A stretch of 64,000 nt of DNA from NCBI GenBank assembly GCA_905331475.1, contig CAJNYU010001229.1, positions 1-64,000 of the forward strand, written 5' to 3'. Positions within the stretch are counted from its first letter, which is position 1. Each line of letters starts with the position of its first letter. The translations under genes were made by a program, and so were the position numbers. The notes under the pieces are model-generated. The model saw only the letters and a list, made by a program, of their open reading frames with translations. It was not told the origin of the DNA and did no database searches. The DNA is from Rotaria socialis. Taxonomy: Eukaryota; Rotifera; Eurotatoria; Philodinida; Philodinidae. This document shows, in pieces, positions 47,101 through 58,408 of the stretch.

Positions 47101-49213
47101 AACAATTATGAGTACAATATTGTAATGTTGATGAATCATACATACATACACGTATATATATATATATATATATGTATAAACTGAGAACGAGAGAGAAAGA
47201 AAGAATTTGTTCGAATAAATAAAGATTTTTTTCTTTCTCTCTTTGTATAACGACCATAAAAAAAAGTTTATTTCCAAAAGATTAACAGGAGCAAGCCATT
47301 AAATAGATCGGAAAACATACTCTGCTGTTGCTGTCCTGGTGATTGAACAGCAAACCATGATTGTAATTGATCATGATTAGAAGTTTTTAATGATGACGAT
47401 GATGATGCAGATGATGAGGAGTTTATGTCATTACTAACACTGGAATTACTATTATTGTAATGATTAAAATGAAAACGTTGATGATGGGGATCAAAAAGAT
47501 ACTGTTTTTGTTGTTGAAAATATGGATGAGATACATGCGATGATGATGGTACAGTAGTAAGAAGTAAATGTTGATGTTTCAGTAAATCTGGTGAAGTATT
47601 TGATGAACAAGATGACGTCGCTGGATAAAATCCATTCATTGAAATACATCGTGTTTCATACATAATTCATGGAATAATATTTCAACAAAATAAATCAAAT
47701 GAAAAATCAATGTTGCTACATAAATTTTGATTATTTTTGGCCATCAAACGATGACTATCTTTTGGCAAGATGATATTCTTTACATGTATGTATCTCGGCC
47801 ATAGGTCGCATTTGTCTAATGTACTGTTTTGTAGGATGTATATACATCGCTGATCGTTGTTCCTCTTTTTCTTTCTCTTTCTCTTTCTCTTTCTTTTCCT
47901 CTTTTTGTGGTTCTCTTTTTCTTCTGCGTATACAATTAGCATAGCTGTCGAAAGAGCAAAAAAGAACATACATACATGCACACAATAACGGATCTATTCT
48001 TAGTGCTGCCACTACTCCTATTCATTGGCTTGCCTCCAGCAGCATCCTTGTCTTCTTCTTTTTCTCTCAAACTTCCTTTTTTAATGGCGTGTGACATATG
48101 AAAATAAACACGTGACAACTTACCATAATCGAACGATCTTCCACTAAGAACTATATTTGTTGTCACGAAAAATCCTTTTCTCTACTATAGTTAAATAAAT
48201 AGAAGAAAAAGAAATAGAGCATATAAATGACCACACAACTGACCATTACACATACAGAACAATTCGTTGTTTTTATTGAAGATTTTATTCAACTATTAAT
48301 TATGAAAAGAAGAAGAAAAAAAATGATATATATATATATAGTATATATCATAAACATCCATCAAAAAGAACTTTATCTGTGTACTAATCATACGCAAAGG
48401 CCTTGTCAATTGTCACTTAAGATACGCATAACCTATTACCTAGACATCTTACACTCCAGGCATTAAATATGATACATATCAAGCGCTGAAAAGTAAATGA
48501 TACTATGCAAAAACAACAAACTGACTTCATCGATCATTTATTTGGCATCATCGGCATCGTTTGTTTTTCTGCTAAGGTTCTATTCGATTATGATAAACTA
48601 GTCGGACACTAGGTATCAGTAATATGTCAAAAGAAAGTAACATCTGTCTCTAATGAGAATATTGTTCGATCACATTCATTTTTTATTTTAAATTGAAACA
48701 TATTCAAACTTATTTTCGTTTTTGTAATTAAATACTTCGATAATAAAAATGTATGAAAAATTATTTTCATTTAAATTTATAAGTTCATCGTTTCTTTGAA
48801 TGAAAATCAATAAACTTACCATGTACTTCTTTAACTTCATTATCAACTTGAACACGAAAAATTTGTCCAGGTTTAACAAGAATTCGAGCTACAGAGGAAC
48901 GTGTTGCTCCTAGTGGTAAATCAGCTGGTGTTGCTTCAGTAAATGATGCTTCAGCAGTGGTCATATTTGTTGAATTTATGGTTGTTGTATCTGTATCTGA
49001 TATAAAATCATTGACAACATTAGTTGTGATATCAGTTTCTTCTGATTCAGAAATTGGTACTTGTTCTTCGATTTTTTTATTTGAATTATGAGTTAAAGGT
49101 TCATGAATATCATTAGATGATATTAGTTGCGGTGACGATGATGGTGACATCGGATCACTTTCTTGAACTTCAACATGATTTGATTGTTTTAATGATTCGA
49201 ATGTCACAGCCAT
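38140..49213 (-). CDS. FNDC3: FNDC3 orthologue: nine FN3 domains and C-terminal membrane anchor
   Basis: About 20 exons on the minus strand. 5' exons: 48820-49213 (from MAVTFESLKQ), 46382-46548, 46146-46299, 45811-46065, 45379-45563 and 45159-45313, with matching phases. A 2-kb intron then precedes the exon cluster 43.2-38.1 kb. The N-terminus matches FNDC3: ILVKPGQIFRVQVD, GPATVRMISENGP, LPPGHTVQQVLDENGVLTHV, Pro-rich stretch, poly-Gly stretch, and EFDKERQTIEKSLSKL. Nine FN3 repeats follow, e.g. LIYELLLSDKGKDAKYKQVY, PKLLGSRLKNSLTLKWTA, PPDAPQLECVVATYNSIKLK. The end carries DQQWAFVISVGFALLAIF, a single membrane segment and a short tail, as in human FNDC3A/B, which are ER/Golgi-associated tail-anchored proteins. 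The estimated size is roughly 1.25-1.3 thousand aa, similar to the vertebrate proteins. An acceptor (CTTGTCAG) just 5' of the ATG implies a 5' UTR exon; a strong donor GTAAGTATG lies at 50205-50210. Confidence 0.92.
45649..45724 (-). CDS. Possible third, short ATG-initiated exon of FNDC3
   Basis: Reads MDNSSNRSLPIKSYRQIRLN then TKLLI, followed by G|GTTTTT. It ends in phase 1, which matches the acceptor of the exon at 45379-45563. The donor is weak (GTTTTT) and only 25 codons are present. No acceptor precedes it, so it cannot be an internal exon in this frame. It may be another alternative start or chance. Confidence 0.25.
47152..47173. repeat. (TA)n microsatellite
   Basis: Eleven or so TA units in the FNDC3 5' intron, preceded by catacatacacg. 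The minus-strand frame at 47068-47277 reads through it (YIYIYIYVYV) and is not a gene. Confidence 0.8.
47321..47663 (-). CDS. FNDC3: Alternative first coding exon of FNDC3
   Basis: A 114-codon open frame from ATG (MYETRCISMNGFYPATSS) to a donor CAGA|GTATGT at 47315-47320 (minus strand). The composition is Ser/His/Gln-rich, coding-like, with FQQQKQYLFDPHHQRFHFNH. It lies inside the intron between the 48820-49213 exon and the 46382-46548 exon. It ends in phase 1, the same phase as the 48820-49213 exon, so splicing to GT-CCG-GCA at 46548 gives S-P-A-T-V-R in frame. No AG acceptor with a pyrimidine tract precedes its ATG, so it fits an alternative promoter/first exon better than a cassette exon. 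Transcript data are lacking, so this is inference from frame and splice signals. Confidence 0.6.
47862..47910. repeat. (TTTCTC)n microsatellite
   Basis: Pyrimidine-rich run of tttctc units inside the FNDC3 5' introns. On the minus strand it creates Lys/Glu/Arg-rich open frames (47682-48166) that are artefacts of the repeat. Confidence 0.8.
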
Positions 49214-52200
49214 TGAAATACTGACAAGATACAATAATAGATTAAGAGAAAGACGAAGAACAAAGTCGTCGACGACGATGATTATGAGAAACCGTCCAAG
49301 TCATCTGAAAAATATAGATAGAAAGAAAATTATTTGTAACCATGATGTAACAAAACAGTCACATTGTTCGAACTCGCATTGTCATCATAATTCTTTCTTT
49401 TTTTCTCTTTTTGTTGTTCCTCTCTTTGTGATGAGAACAAACCGAACTCGTGTGTGTGACTATCGTCAACGATAACATCAACTAATCAGAAGCGAAGAAC
49501 ACAGAACTGTCAATGATGACAATCAAGCACGAGCAACTATTCAAATCCAAGAGAAATTTTTGACAATGGATGACGGTATGTTGTAGGTAGAACGTGACTA
49601 TTGCGATCTTTTCTTGTTGAATCCTCACTTTCTCTTTCTCTATGTCTCCTCTTTCCTTCTCTATTCGAGAGAATATCCTTCAAAATTACCATCTGTTCGG
49701 TCAAGAATAAATGCTAGAGCCATGGTGTCCTCAATGCTTGTCTCTCTCTTTATATGTATATCTCTATGTCAATATTTTTATTGAGATTTTTCTCAAACGA
49801 TGTTCTTTCTTTCTCTTTATTCATCATTATTTTTTTTCTCGTGAAAAACACATTACAATGATCACGAGGAGAAGAATACAAGAATACGACACGAGCAAAA
49901 GAAGAAGAAAGACAAGAGAATACGAGAAAGAACAATTCTACCTAAACATAGTTACAAATCGACTCGTATTTCTTCGCTATATAAAGTTACTATTTATTAT
50001 TCTTATCGTTTCAATGTGTTTCTAATATTTAACTTAATACAAATTATAAACAAACGGATGTTGAATTAGTATGATACTGTTTAAAAAAAAGTCATATGTT
50101 TTAATACCAGACATTTTTAATATTTAATTAATCAAATAATAGTGCCAATCTGATTCTCACCTTCAGAAGCTTGGGACTTTTCCTTTGGCCCTTTCTACAA
50201 CCATACTTACGTCAGCTATCGGTTACTTCTATCGCTTCCTAAGACGATAAAAGCAACAAAGAAAAGAGAAACAAGTGCTACCATCATACACGAACGACTA
50301 ACTGCTGTTACATTCTGTTTTTTATTCTCCATAAATCATAATAACTGTAAGGTGGCTTTCTTTCATATCAATACACACGAATATAACCAACATATGATGA
50401 CTGACTTGTCGACCTGCTGATCGATAGACGAGAAAACCACGATCGAGAAGTACATGTCCAATGATATGGAACACACATATTTAGATTAGGTTATAATTTT
50501 CAATTATATTCTTATTATGTTAACTCATCAATAATAGTAATATTAACAGTAATAGTAAGAGAAAGAGAAAGAAATGCATTTATATAATGTGTAACTATAT
50601 TCAATGTGTAACATTGTCAATTGTGTAGGTAGACTTACACTTGATTTGTACTGAAAAAATTTAGATGAATGCCAAAAGTGGTCTATAAAAAAACGGAAGC
50701 AAACTAGGTAGGTGTTGGCTCCCATCGTTTGCGTTCTCACAAAAGATTACTATATTTTTGAGCGAACGGGTGATAGAGAGAGAGCGAAAGGACACATAGC
50801 TCTCCTATGTATCCTGTCGAACCGGCAAGATTTGTTAATGAGGTTGTCATCAGACTTGATCGGAAAAGAGATGATGCGAAAAACGAGAGAAAGAATAGAA
50901 AATCTATATACATGTAAAAAAAAGATTTGCATTCAGTTCTTTGTCCTGTTCTACGAATTGAGTTGCAGCCGAAAGACTTCAACGTTACACAATGCTATGT
51001 AAACGCAAGGACTTGACAATCATAACAGAAGATGGAATAAAATATGGAAAGAAAAAGAGTTGCATATGAGAGTGGATTGGTAGGCGGATGACGATCGAAT
51101 GAAAACAGAAAAGAGACAGCTATTTATATCTATCGTCAAAAAATAGAACAATAAAAGTATTTAATATTCAAAAAATTTTATGAATAATTAAAAAAAGTTT
51201 CTAATCATAATTTTCGTATTATAGCTTTCACTGGTATTTTACCACTGTTATTTCTTGCGGGCATCGTTTACATTGAAATCAATTAAAATATAAGTATTAC
51301 CTAAGGCTAATAGCTAATATATATATATATCTTTTTTTTCTCATCCTTCGCTGTAATTTCAATATCTTTGAGACTCTTCAAATAGATGAAGCTATTTTAT
51401 AATAATATATAGATGCAGAAAACGAATTCTATTAACATATTATTCATTGGCATTTATATATAAGATAAAAAGACCAGACTTTAATATTTTACTTGAATGA
51501 TTCCTAATAGAAAGAAAAACAGCGAGTACTTCATTTCGAAGAGTATTAAATTAATCCAAGGCGTCTATAGTGAAATACATATTTCAATAAATCCCTTCTC
51601 TTATCTTTACTCGATGGATAATAAAAGAAAAAGTGAAAAACAGAAAGAAAATTATTTTTGATGTTTGATTTCAACATGAAAATTCCAAGTAGTTGTTAAT
51701 TTGCTTTTTATAACTTATATGTAGATATGGGTGGATGTGTAAAGATTCGAGAAAAAAAAGAATAGATCGATAATTATATATTGAAAACCTTTGAATAAGA
51801 TCAAAAATCCCACAAAGACTTCTTTTACCTGAATTAACATACGATTCTATTTAATTCTTCTTCTACTTGCTGATCGATTTACTAATAGATGAAATCGTTT
51901 TGATAGATTTATTGGCTTTTATAATCAAATCTTTCAATTCTTGACGTTCATGTTTCTGTGACGATAAATATTGCATAAATGCAATATCGATGGAAAATTG
52001 AATGTTAAACTATACTTTGTAACGTTTTGATCGATTTTGTTGCAGTAGAAATAAAAAGGATTCGTATATCGATAAAAAAAACTGGAATTTATTTATTTCT
52101 TTTTTCTTTTTCAAATAATCATTGGTCATTTTTGATGAATCATATTGAAAATCATAATAGATGTCGCTAAATTTTTTCGTGGCGCAATTTGTTTTTCATT

Positions 52201-53898
52201 TTACTTACGTATTGAGAAACAATAAAAAACTTGTCAACACGGAGTAAATATCAAGTTAAAGTATTTTTTTTTCTATTATAAAAATTAGAATAAACCAAAA
52301 AAATGTTTATATTATATTATTACTTACATGTAGAAAATCAATATTGCATTAAACAGAAGACATTAAAATACAAAAACCTAAATTTATAGAAGCGATATAT
52401 GTACATACTATCTACAGAGGCGTATATTATAAGAAACGCATAGGATGCGATGTTATGTAGTGTTGAAAATTGTCTACTTACGGTTAGCATTCCTTTTTTT
52501 CTTCTTGAATGCGATCTCATTGTACTCTGCCTTCAATATCAAATTACACCTATGATATGATAGTAGGTAATCGATGATTAATACAATAAAAATATCGAAT
52601 ACTCTATACGAATACATACAGTGGCTCCGAATTCATTCATTTTTTTAGGTAGCTCATTTCATAATTTCAGTGATAGAAATTTAAAATCAATCAAATTTTG
52701 CTTAGAAACTCAATTGAAAATATCAATTATAGTTTTCGCCTAAACAAAACTCAATGAAAATAATTTTTTATTGTTGAAATTTCTTTCGAGTACAAATCTT
52801 ATATGAATATGAAAACTAACATCATAAATCAAAAAGAATGATCTTATTTTTTAGTTTCGAATATAAACTGAAAGTACTCTCTTTTTAGTTGAAAAAAAAC
52901 GACTTCATTCGATACATGATTAGCAAAGATAATAAAGATATTATGATATTATACAGTAATATTTAGATTATGTCATATTTTTTTTGTTTTTGTCTTTAGC
53001 CGTTGCCCATAGATAAGATCATCTGAGTAGTAGTGCATTTCCTTTCTACATTTGGTACACATTCAAATACATTAATATTATCTTTCTTTTTTTACTTCGA
53101 TGTATTTCCATCATGGAAGTGTCTTGATAGATGTTGAATTCTTCAAGTCAAAGTTCTATTCAATACATATGATAATTTGAAAAATGAACAAGTTGTTTGT
53201 TGATGACAAAGAAGAAACGCAAGGGCGTTGATAGGAACAAAAATCTAATTCAGATAAGAGAGATGTAGATAGAAGTAGATGAATGATAGCAGTGACCTAG
53301 AAATATGAAAACCTTGAATCAGTTATCTGATGAAGTTGTCGAAACGAGTAGAGTCATTGCAATTATTATATATCTAATATTTGATGAAAACCTCTAGTAT
53401 AAATGTTACTTGTAATTATATGCGATCAAAGTTAAAATATAAGAAATAAACAATAAATAATTCAATTACAGAAAATATACGATTGATGAATTGCTTTTTA
53501 TTAGATAGATAACTAATTATTTTATTATTGTCTAGTGGTGAATACAGTTTATGATTTATAATGTCAAAAAATTATAGATCTGTCATTAAGAATAATAATA
53601 ATAATAAAGAATTAATTCTTTTAAATCTACTTATCGACTGTAGTCAGCAAAATAAATGTAGTTTCTATTTGACTATATGAAAATTTCATGTTTTCATAGA
53701 GAAATAATTTGAGAACAATTTCAGAATGAGACTTATTTATTCATTGTCATATTTATAAACTATTCTGATATAAAATCAATTCCATGTATTATATTCTAAA
53801 ACAGTATGCTTCTTATCTCTTTCAAAATATCAGATGGTATATTGTTATTTAAATATATTATAAACTTAAATTCATAGAAACTTATGGCTTTTATTATC
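49214..53898. other. Gene-poor region upstream of FNDC3
   Basis: About 4.7 kb. The proximal part probably contains FNDC3 untranslated exon(s) and promoter: minus-strand donors of good quality lie at 50205-50210 (GTAAGTATG) and about 50635-50640 (GTAAGTC). The frames at 49278-50025, 50543-51002 are short, low-complexity and overlap on both strands. The only coding-like signal I can defend, weakly, is the two-exon micro-ORF at 51863-52520. Confidence 0.45.
51863..52520 (-). CDS. Candidate small basic protein of 43 aa (two exons)
   Basis: Exon 1, 52482-52520, reads MRSHSRRKKGMLT and ends at a consensus donor GTAAGT. Exon 2, 51863-51955, follows a good acceptor (TTATCGTCACAG) and reads KHERQELKDLIIKANKSIKT then ISSISKSISK and stops. 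Both join in phase 0 over a 526-bp intron. Exon 2 looks like an amphipathic, coding-like segment. I do not recognise the protein. Upstream coding exons may be missing: an AG sits just before the ATG (GAAGGCAG). Chance association of splice motifs cannot be excluded. Confidence 0.3.
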
Positions 53899-53900
53899 TA

Positions 53901-54840
53901 ACAGGTGGGCCATAAATAATGAGACTGTTAGTATTTTTCGAATTTCTTTTCTTCCTCGTACTCGACTGAGCTGATTCTTCTCTCTAAAGATTCCACGTTC
54001 AATTCTCTACAAAATGGTGTGTAGCCGATAGTACGAAATTTTGAGATATTGTTTCAGCTGAACAAAATACGAGGTGTCCCAAAAAGCTGAAAAAATGTAA
54101 CTTAAAAATTGGTCTTTTGCTAATAATAAATCAAATTGTTTAATCGTGTCAAAGCTAAATACGTAAAATTGTAGCCCTTGAAATTCTCTCTCGATTGGCC
54201 ATCAAAGCGAAATTGTTTTCTTTATTTTATCCTTTCATTCATGGTTTCCGTAAAAGCCCCATCACTGATTTTTAGCCTTTTTGGCTTACTTATTAGGACC
54301 ATCCGCAGATTGATCATATTTCGAACAAGATTAAACCAATCAGACTTGTTCAAGCGTCATATGAAAAAGAAAATGTTTCCCTACTAAATACACATCCAAA
54401 TAGTTTTAAATATTGTTTTGTTAAAAAATCGATATGATATCACTTCATAACACTAACATTTCGCTGATGTTATCACGGCAAGCAACTAATTAGCCATTTT
54501 CTATCAGGTTAACGCACGAAGAAAAAATGAATTTAGTCCCCATCAGATAGAGAATATCTGAATTTGTAAAAGAATAACTTGGGATCTGATTTGTATACAA
54601 TTTTGACATAGATTTAAAATTGCAAAACTTTGCTAGAAAACGATTACATTTTTCAGTTTTTTTGGGACACCTCGTATTTTGTTCAGCCGAAACAATATCT
54701 CAAAATTTCGTATTATCGGCTATACACCATTTTGTAGCGAATTGAACGTGGAATCTTTTGAGAGTAGAATCAGCTCAATCGAGTCGAGGAAGAAAAGAAA
54801 TTTGAAAAATACTAACAGTCATTATTTATGGCCCACCTGT
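53901..54840. mobile_element. Palindromic Tc1/mariner-type MITE carrying a nested element
   Basis: Ends acaggtgggccataaataat and its inverse, flanked by TA on both sides (53899-53900 and 54841-54842). The outer arms are 167 and 164 bp and over 90% identical by eye. Without the inner insert they would form a snap-back palindrome of about 333 bp, centred on AAAA-TA-TTTT. The TIR sequence and TA duplication place it with Tc1/mariner-type elements. No transposase reading frame was found. Confidence 0.9.
54070..54674. mobile_element. Nested Tc1/mariner-like element, 605 bp, in the centre of the palindromic MITE
   Basis: Begins cgaggtgtcccaaaaagctg and ends with the inverse (cagtttttttgggacacctcg). 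Its own TIRs are about 30 bp (through gaaaaaatgtaac / gttacatttttc-like). It is flanked by TA at 54068-54069 and 54675-54676. Those TAs coincide with the midpoint of the outer palindrome. The interior (about 540 bp) is AT-rich; the 69-codon frame at 54178-54387 shows no transposase motif, so it is non-autonomous or heavily decayed. Confidence 0.85.
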
Positions 54841-54842
54841 TA

Positions 54843-56592
54843 GAAGCATGAAGTGAGATTTGTGTGTCTATAAAATAGAAAAATAGATTGGGCAAGGTGC
54901 ATCTTTGCTAACTTCTAGTGTAAACATTACCGTAAGCTTGAAATTTTCAAAAATCAGTAATTTCTTATTATCAGAGAAGATCTCAGTATCAATTTAAGTA
55001 ATACTAAGATATCATCGAATGTATATTTGAAATCGATATGGTGTTAATTTTCAAGTCATAAATATATATCAGGGAACAGAGATATTTGCTTTTTAATTTT
55101 AGTTGAATTGAAAGATACAGTTGTACGATGTTTTTATGAATGGATAATCCATTGGTATTTAATATTGATATAAATTCTTTATTTCTTCTCCTTGAGAATG
55201 ATGAAAATTTCAGGTCTTGTGTTATTCGAGTTTTGAAAGTATTTAAAATTCTGTACGACACGTGACACTTATCAAAAGATTTGTTAAAAGATTTAAAAGA
55301 TGAGTTTTTCTTGTATGAAAATGTCTAGATTCTCAATTGTTTCTGTTTCAGGCCAACTCAATAGTACTATTTTTCCAAATTTGAATAAACGCAGTGGATT
55401 TGTATGACGAATTTGAATGTATCAATTACAATCGATAAAGTCGCTTACTTTCCTGGTTGTATTTTTCTAATCAATATTTTTTATTTTGCCTGTCAAATAA
55501 CATGATCACGATCGTAGCATATCTAAAATGACGATCGAACGATTGACTATAAACAACACTGATTATTTAGTAAAAGAAAGAAAACAGAAAAACAAGACTT
55601 CGTATTAATTACGATTAGCTATTTTCTTGAGAGAATTGGAATTCTGGATTTTGTATTCTTCAAAAGTATCAAATTCAAAAAATTCTGTTAACTTATGAGA
55701 CAAAAATATATAAACGTATATCGGCGACTCAGTAAATATTAGCTAACAACATTAGTGAAACATGTAAGAAAATCGATGGCAAAGAGGAAATTGAAAACTT
55801 ATTCTTTAGCTATTTTTGTTTTGTGCTAAGATTTTATACCACTTCCACTATGTTCTCATCGACAGAAAAAGTAAGAGATACATCAAGCTTTTGTTTTTTA
55901 GAAACGATAGAAAATTTAATTGAACGAATAAAAACCAAAATTTGATCAATAATTTTCGCATGCATACATTTTATAATTAATATCGATTAAATTTTATCCT
56001 AATCCGATCTATACGAAACCGATAAACTAAGTAGAAGAAAAAGTATGCTCCCATAAAAGATTCTAGTTAATCTTATTTACCAACAACAGCAGTTTGCAGT
56101 AGACTGTAAAAAAAAGAATTTCTTTTTTGTTTCTATTCTTTTTATCGATCTAGTGAGTGTTTATTGTTTAAATCTATTCTCACGCAACAATCGATAGAAA
56201 GCGTGAGACAAAGTGAAGATCTTACACTTTTTTCTCTATACGTTAAGAGAGGACGATGAAGGTTGCTGCCGTTCACATATTTTATTCTCAATATTACATA
56301 AAAAAACTGTTTAAAACTTGAAAGAATGATTCATATACAAAGACGCTCGTGCAAGCCAAGAACAAAGACGTATGGTAACACACATGATTTCTTTTTTTTT
56401 CTTCTTTTTTTATATTTTCATCTTGTACTCTTACCTAATTTAAATATCTGTCCATCTCCAGGACAACAAGTAACCGCCATATTTTACTTGACATACAGCA
56501 ATATTATTTGCAAGTCTTGAATAAACAAAATTATTTCATTTTTTTATTCTAGAATTATTTTGTTGTTTTAAATTATTAATACTTTTAACACA
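54843..56592. other. Intergenic region upstream of TPPP
   Basis: About 1.75 kb, AT-rich, presumed to include the TPPP promoter and 5' UTR. Frames at 55004-55261 (-) and 56326-56520 (+) carry no domain. Nothing else was recognised. Confidence 0.5.
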
Positions 56593-57252
56593 ATGGCATC
56601 AGGTGGAAACAGTGGTTTAAAAGATGCCTTCGATAAGTATTCAAGGTTTGGTAAAACTGAAACACAATTGAAAGAAAAAGATATTCGTATTGATTCAAAA
56701 AATATTCAAAAAATGATGAAAGATGCCGGTGTTGTTGATAATACTTATACAACTCAATTACTTGATAATGATATTGCACGTGTTCTTGGTAAACTCACAT
56801 CTGGAGGAACGTATTCTAAGGGAATGTAAGTAATAACAAATAAAATCGATGAAGTTTTATACATCTGAACATATATTCTAGTAAAACATTTGAACTACAA
56901 GGTTTTAAACAACTTATTGATCAAGTTTCTGCATCGAAAAACATATCTACTGATCAAATTTTTGCACAAATCAATGCTTCAGGAGGACCAAGTTTAGTTC
57001 ATGTCACCGTAAGATATGAATTAAGATAAAAAAGAAAGATGAATCTTTTATATTGATTAATTTATTTAGACTACTGCTAATAAAATTATAACAGACCGTA
57101 TGACTGATGCAAGTCAATATACAGGTTCGCACAAAGAACGTTTTGATGCCGAAGGGCATGGCAAAGGAAAACCAGGTCGTGTTGATGGATTTAAAAATAC
57201 AGGTTATGTTGGCAATTATAGAGGAGAAGGGACTTATGATCAAAAGCATTAG
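56593..57252 (+). CDS. TPPP: TPPP / p25-alpha family protein
   Basis: Three exons, 56593-56825, 56882-57008 and 57070-57252, with introns of 56 and 61 bp. Phases agree and the product is 180 aa. It is p25-alpha throughout: an N-terminal EF-hand-like helical part ([15 protein letters not shown], then [19 protein letters not shown] and [20 protein letters not shown]), then the hallmark C-terminal block [20 protein letters not shown] and GKPGRVD...[13 protein letters not shown]. Tubulin polymerisation-promoting proteins bind and bundle microtubules; short forms like this one resemble TPPP3 and are found in ciliated eukaryotes. The size matches the family's short members (about 170-180 aa). The assignment to the family is secure; which paralogue is not meaningful. 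Confidence 0.95.
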
Positions 57253-58408
57253 ATTTAATATAACTATTTCAACATTAAAACAGACTTTGACATTTATAAA
57301 TATACATCAGCATGTCTCTGTGTTTTTTTTTCTTGCAACATATATATATATATATATCTTACTATTGTCTGTTTCATTGTTGTAATTTACAAAAGAGAAC
57401 TAGAAGAAGTAGCAAAGAGAGCCTTTTGATTAATATAAACCATTTATTTTGTTTTTTTCTTTGCTGCTTAATAATAGCAACAATATCAAAATGTGACTGT
57501 AATAAAGCATTGAATGGCCTTTGTTGCTGTCAATCTGTATTCGAAAAGAAAGACGTTATTACTCATGTCGTTATTTATTTTTTTGTTCTATTTTATTTTT
57601 TTGTTCTATTTTATTTTTCTTAATATAAATGCCGATGCACGCTGACGAAAGCAGAAAAAGAAAAAAAGAGAAATTCATCTCCATCTTTTTTTTCATCATG
57701 CAACGCCTGTTAGAATATCTCCATTCTTGCGTTTTACATATAAATTCTAAAACAGAAGTATTGCTTCTATATTTTGCTTTTGCTTTTCATGACATCAGCT
57801 ATTTTTTCTTTCGATAAGAACAAACTATCTGGTCCTATAAAACAGAATTTAAAAAAACGAAATATATATATAAATATATATTTGTGTTCTTTCTATTTTT
57901 ATTTGGTGTTATCGTAGAGGTAAGTCATAGTGCATAGAATGTTGTCTCGAGCAACGCATGACGTCATGTGTGTAGAAAAAATAAAACACAGCCATATCTG
58001 AGTAGCTAACATATATAGTTAGATAAAGATATCGTACATCTTTCTTTAGAAATAATTTGTAATTTTGAAGAATACTAAGAGTGTGTGCAATTCATTACAT
58101 ATCTACTGAATAGGTGTGATTTGATAATTATCAAATTAATTCAACGATAAAGATAGACAGTGAAATATGTTTACTTGTATTATTATATAAAACTATGCGT
58201 GTACATAAAAGTTTTTTTCGATTTTCTTTTGAGTATTCCCTGTATTATTTCAATGAATAGATGTCATGTGATCCTTTTTCGAACGTCTGTTCTCTATTTA
58301 CATTCAACTGGAAAAAACCAACATTTTCTATATTGGAGAAAAAAAATCGCATTCGTATGATTTTATTTCATTTTAGTTACTAGTTCAATCAACAAATAAT
58401 CAATAAAA
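57253..58408. other. Intergenic region between TPPP and bZIP genes
   Basis: About 1.15 kb. It includes a TPPP 3' UTR, a duplicated 20-bp unit (tttttttgttctattttatt) at about 57578-57617, a TA-rich tract near 57865, and the bZIP promoter. Frames at 57312-57817 (+) and 58160-58360 (+) are T-rich and unsupported. Confidence 0.5.

Noticed and set aside
47682-48166. Lys/Glu/Arg-rich frames upstream of the alternative FNDC3 exon
   Set aside because: Produced by the (TTTCTC)n microsatellite read on the minus strand.
54178-54387. 69-codon frame inside the nested Tc1/mariner-like element, considered as a transposase fragment
   Set aside because: No DDE or helix-turn-helix pattern; too short and unlike known transposases.
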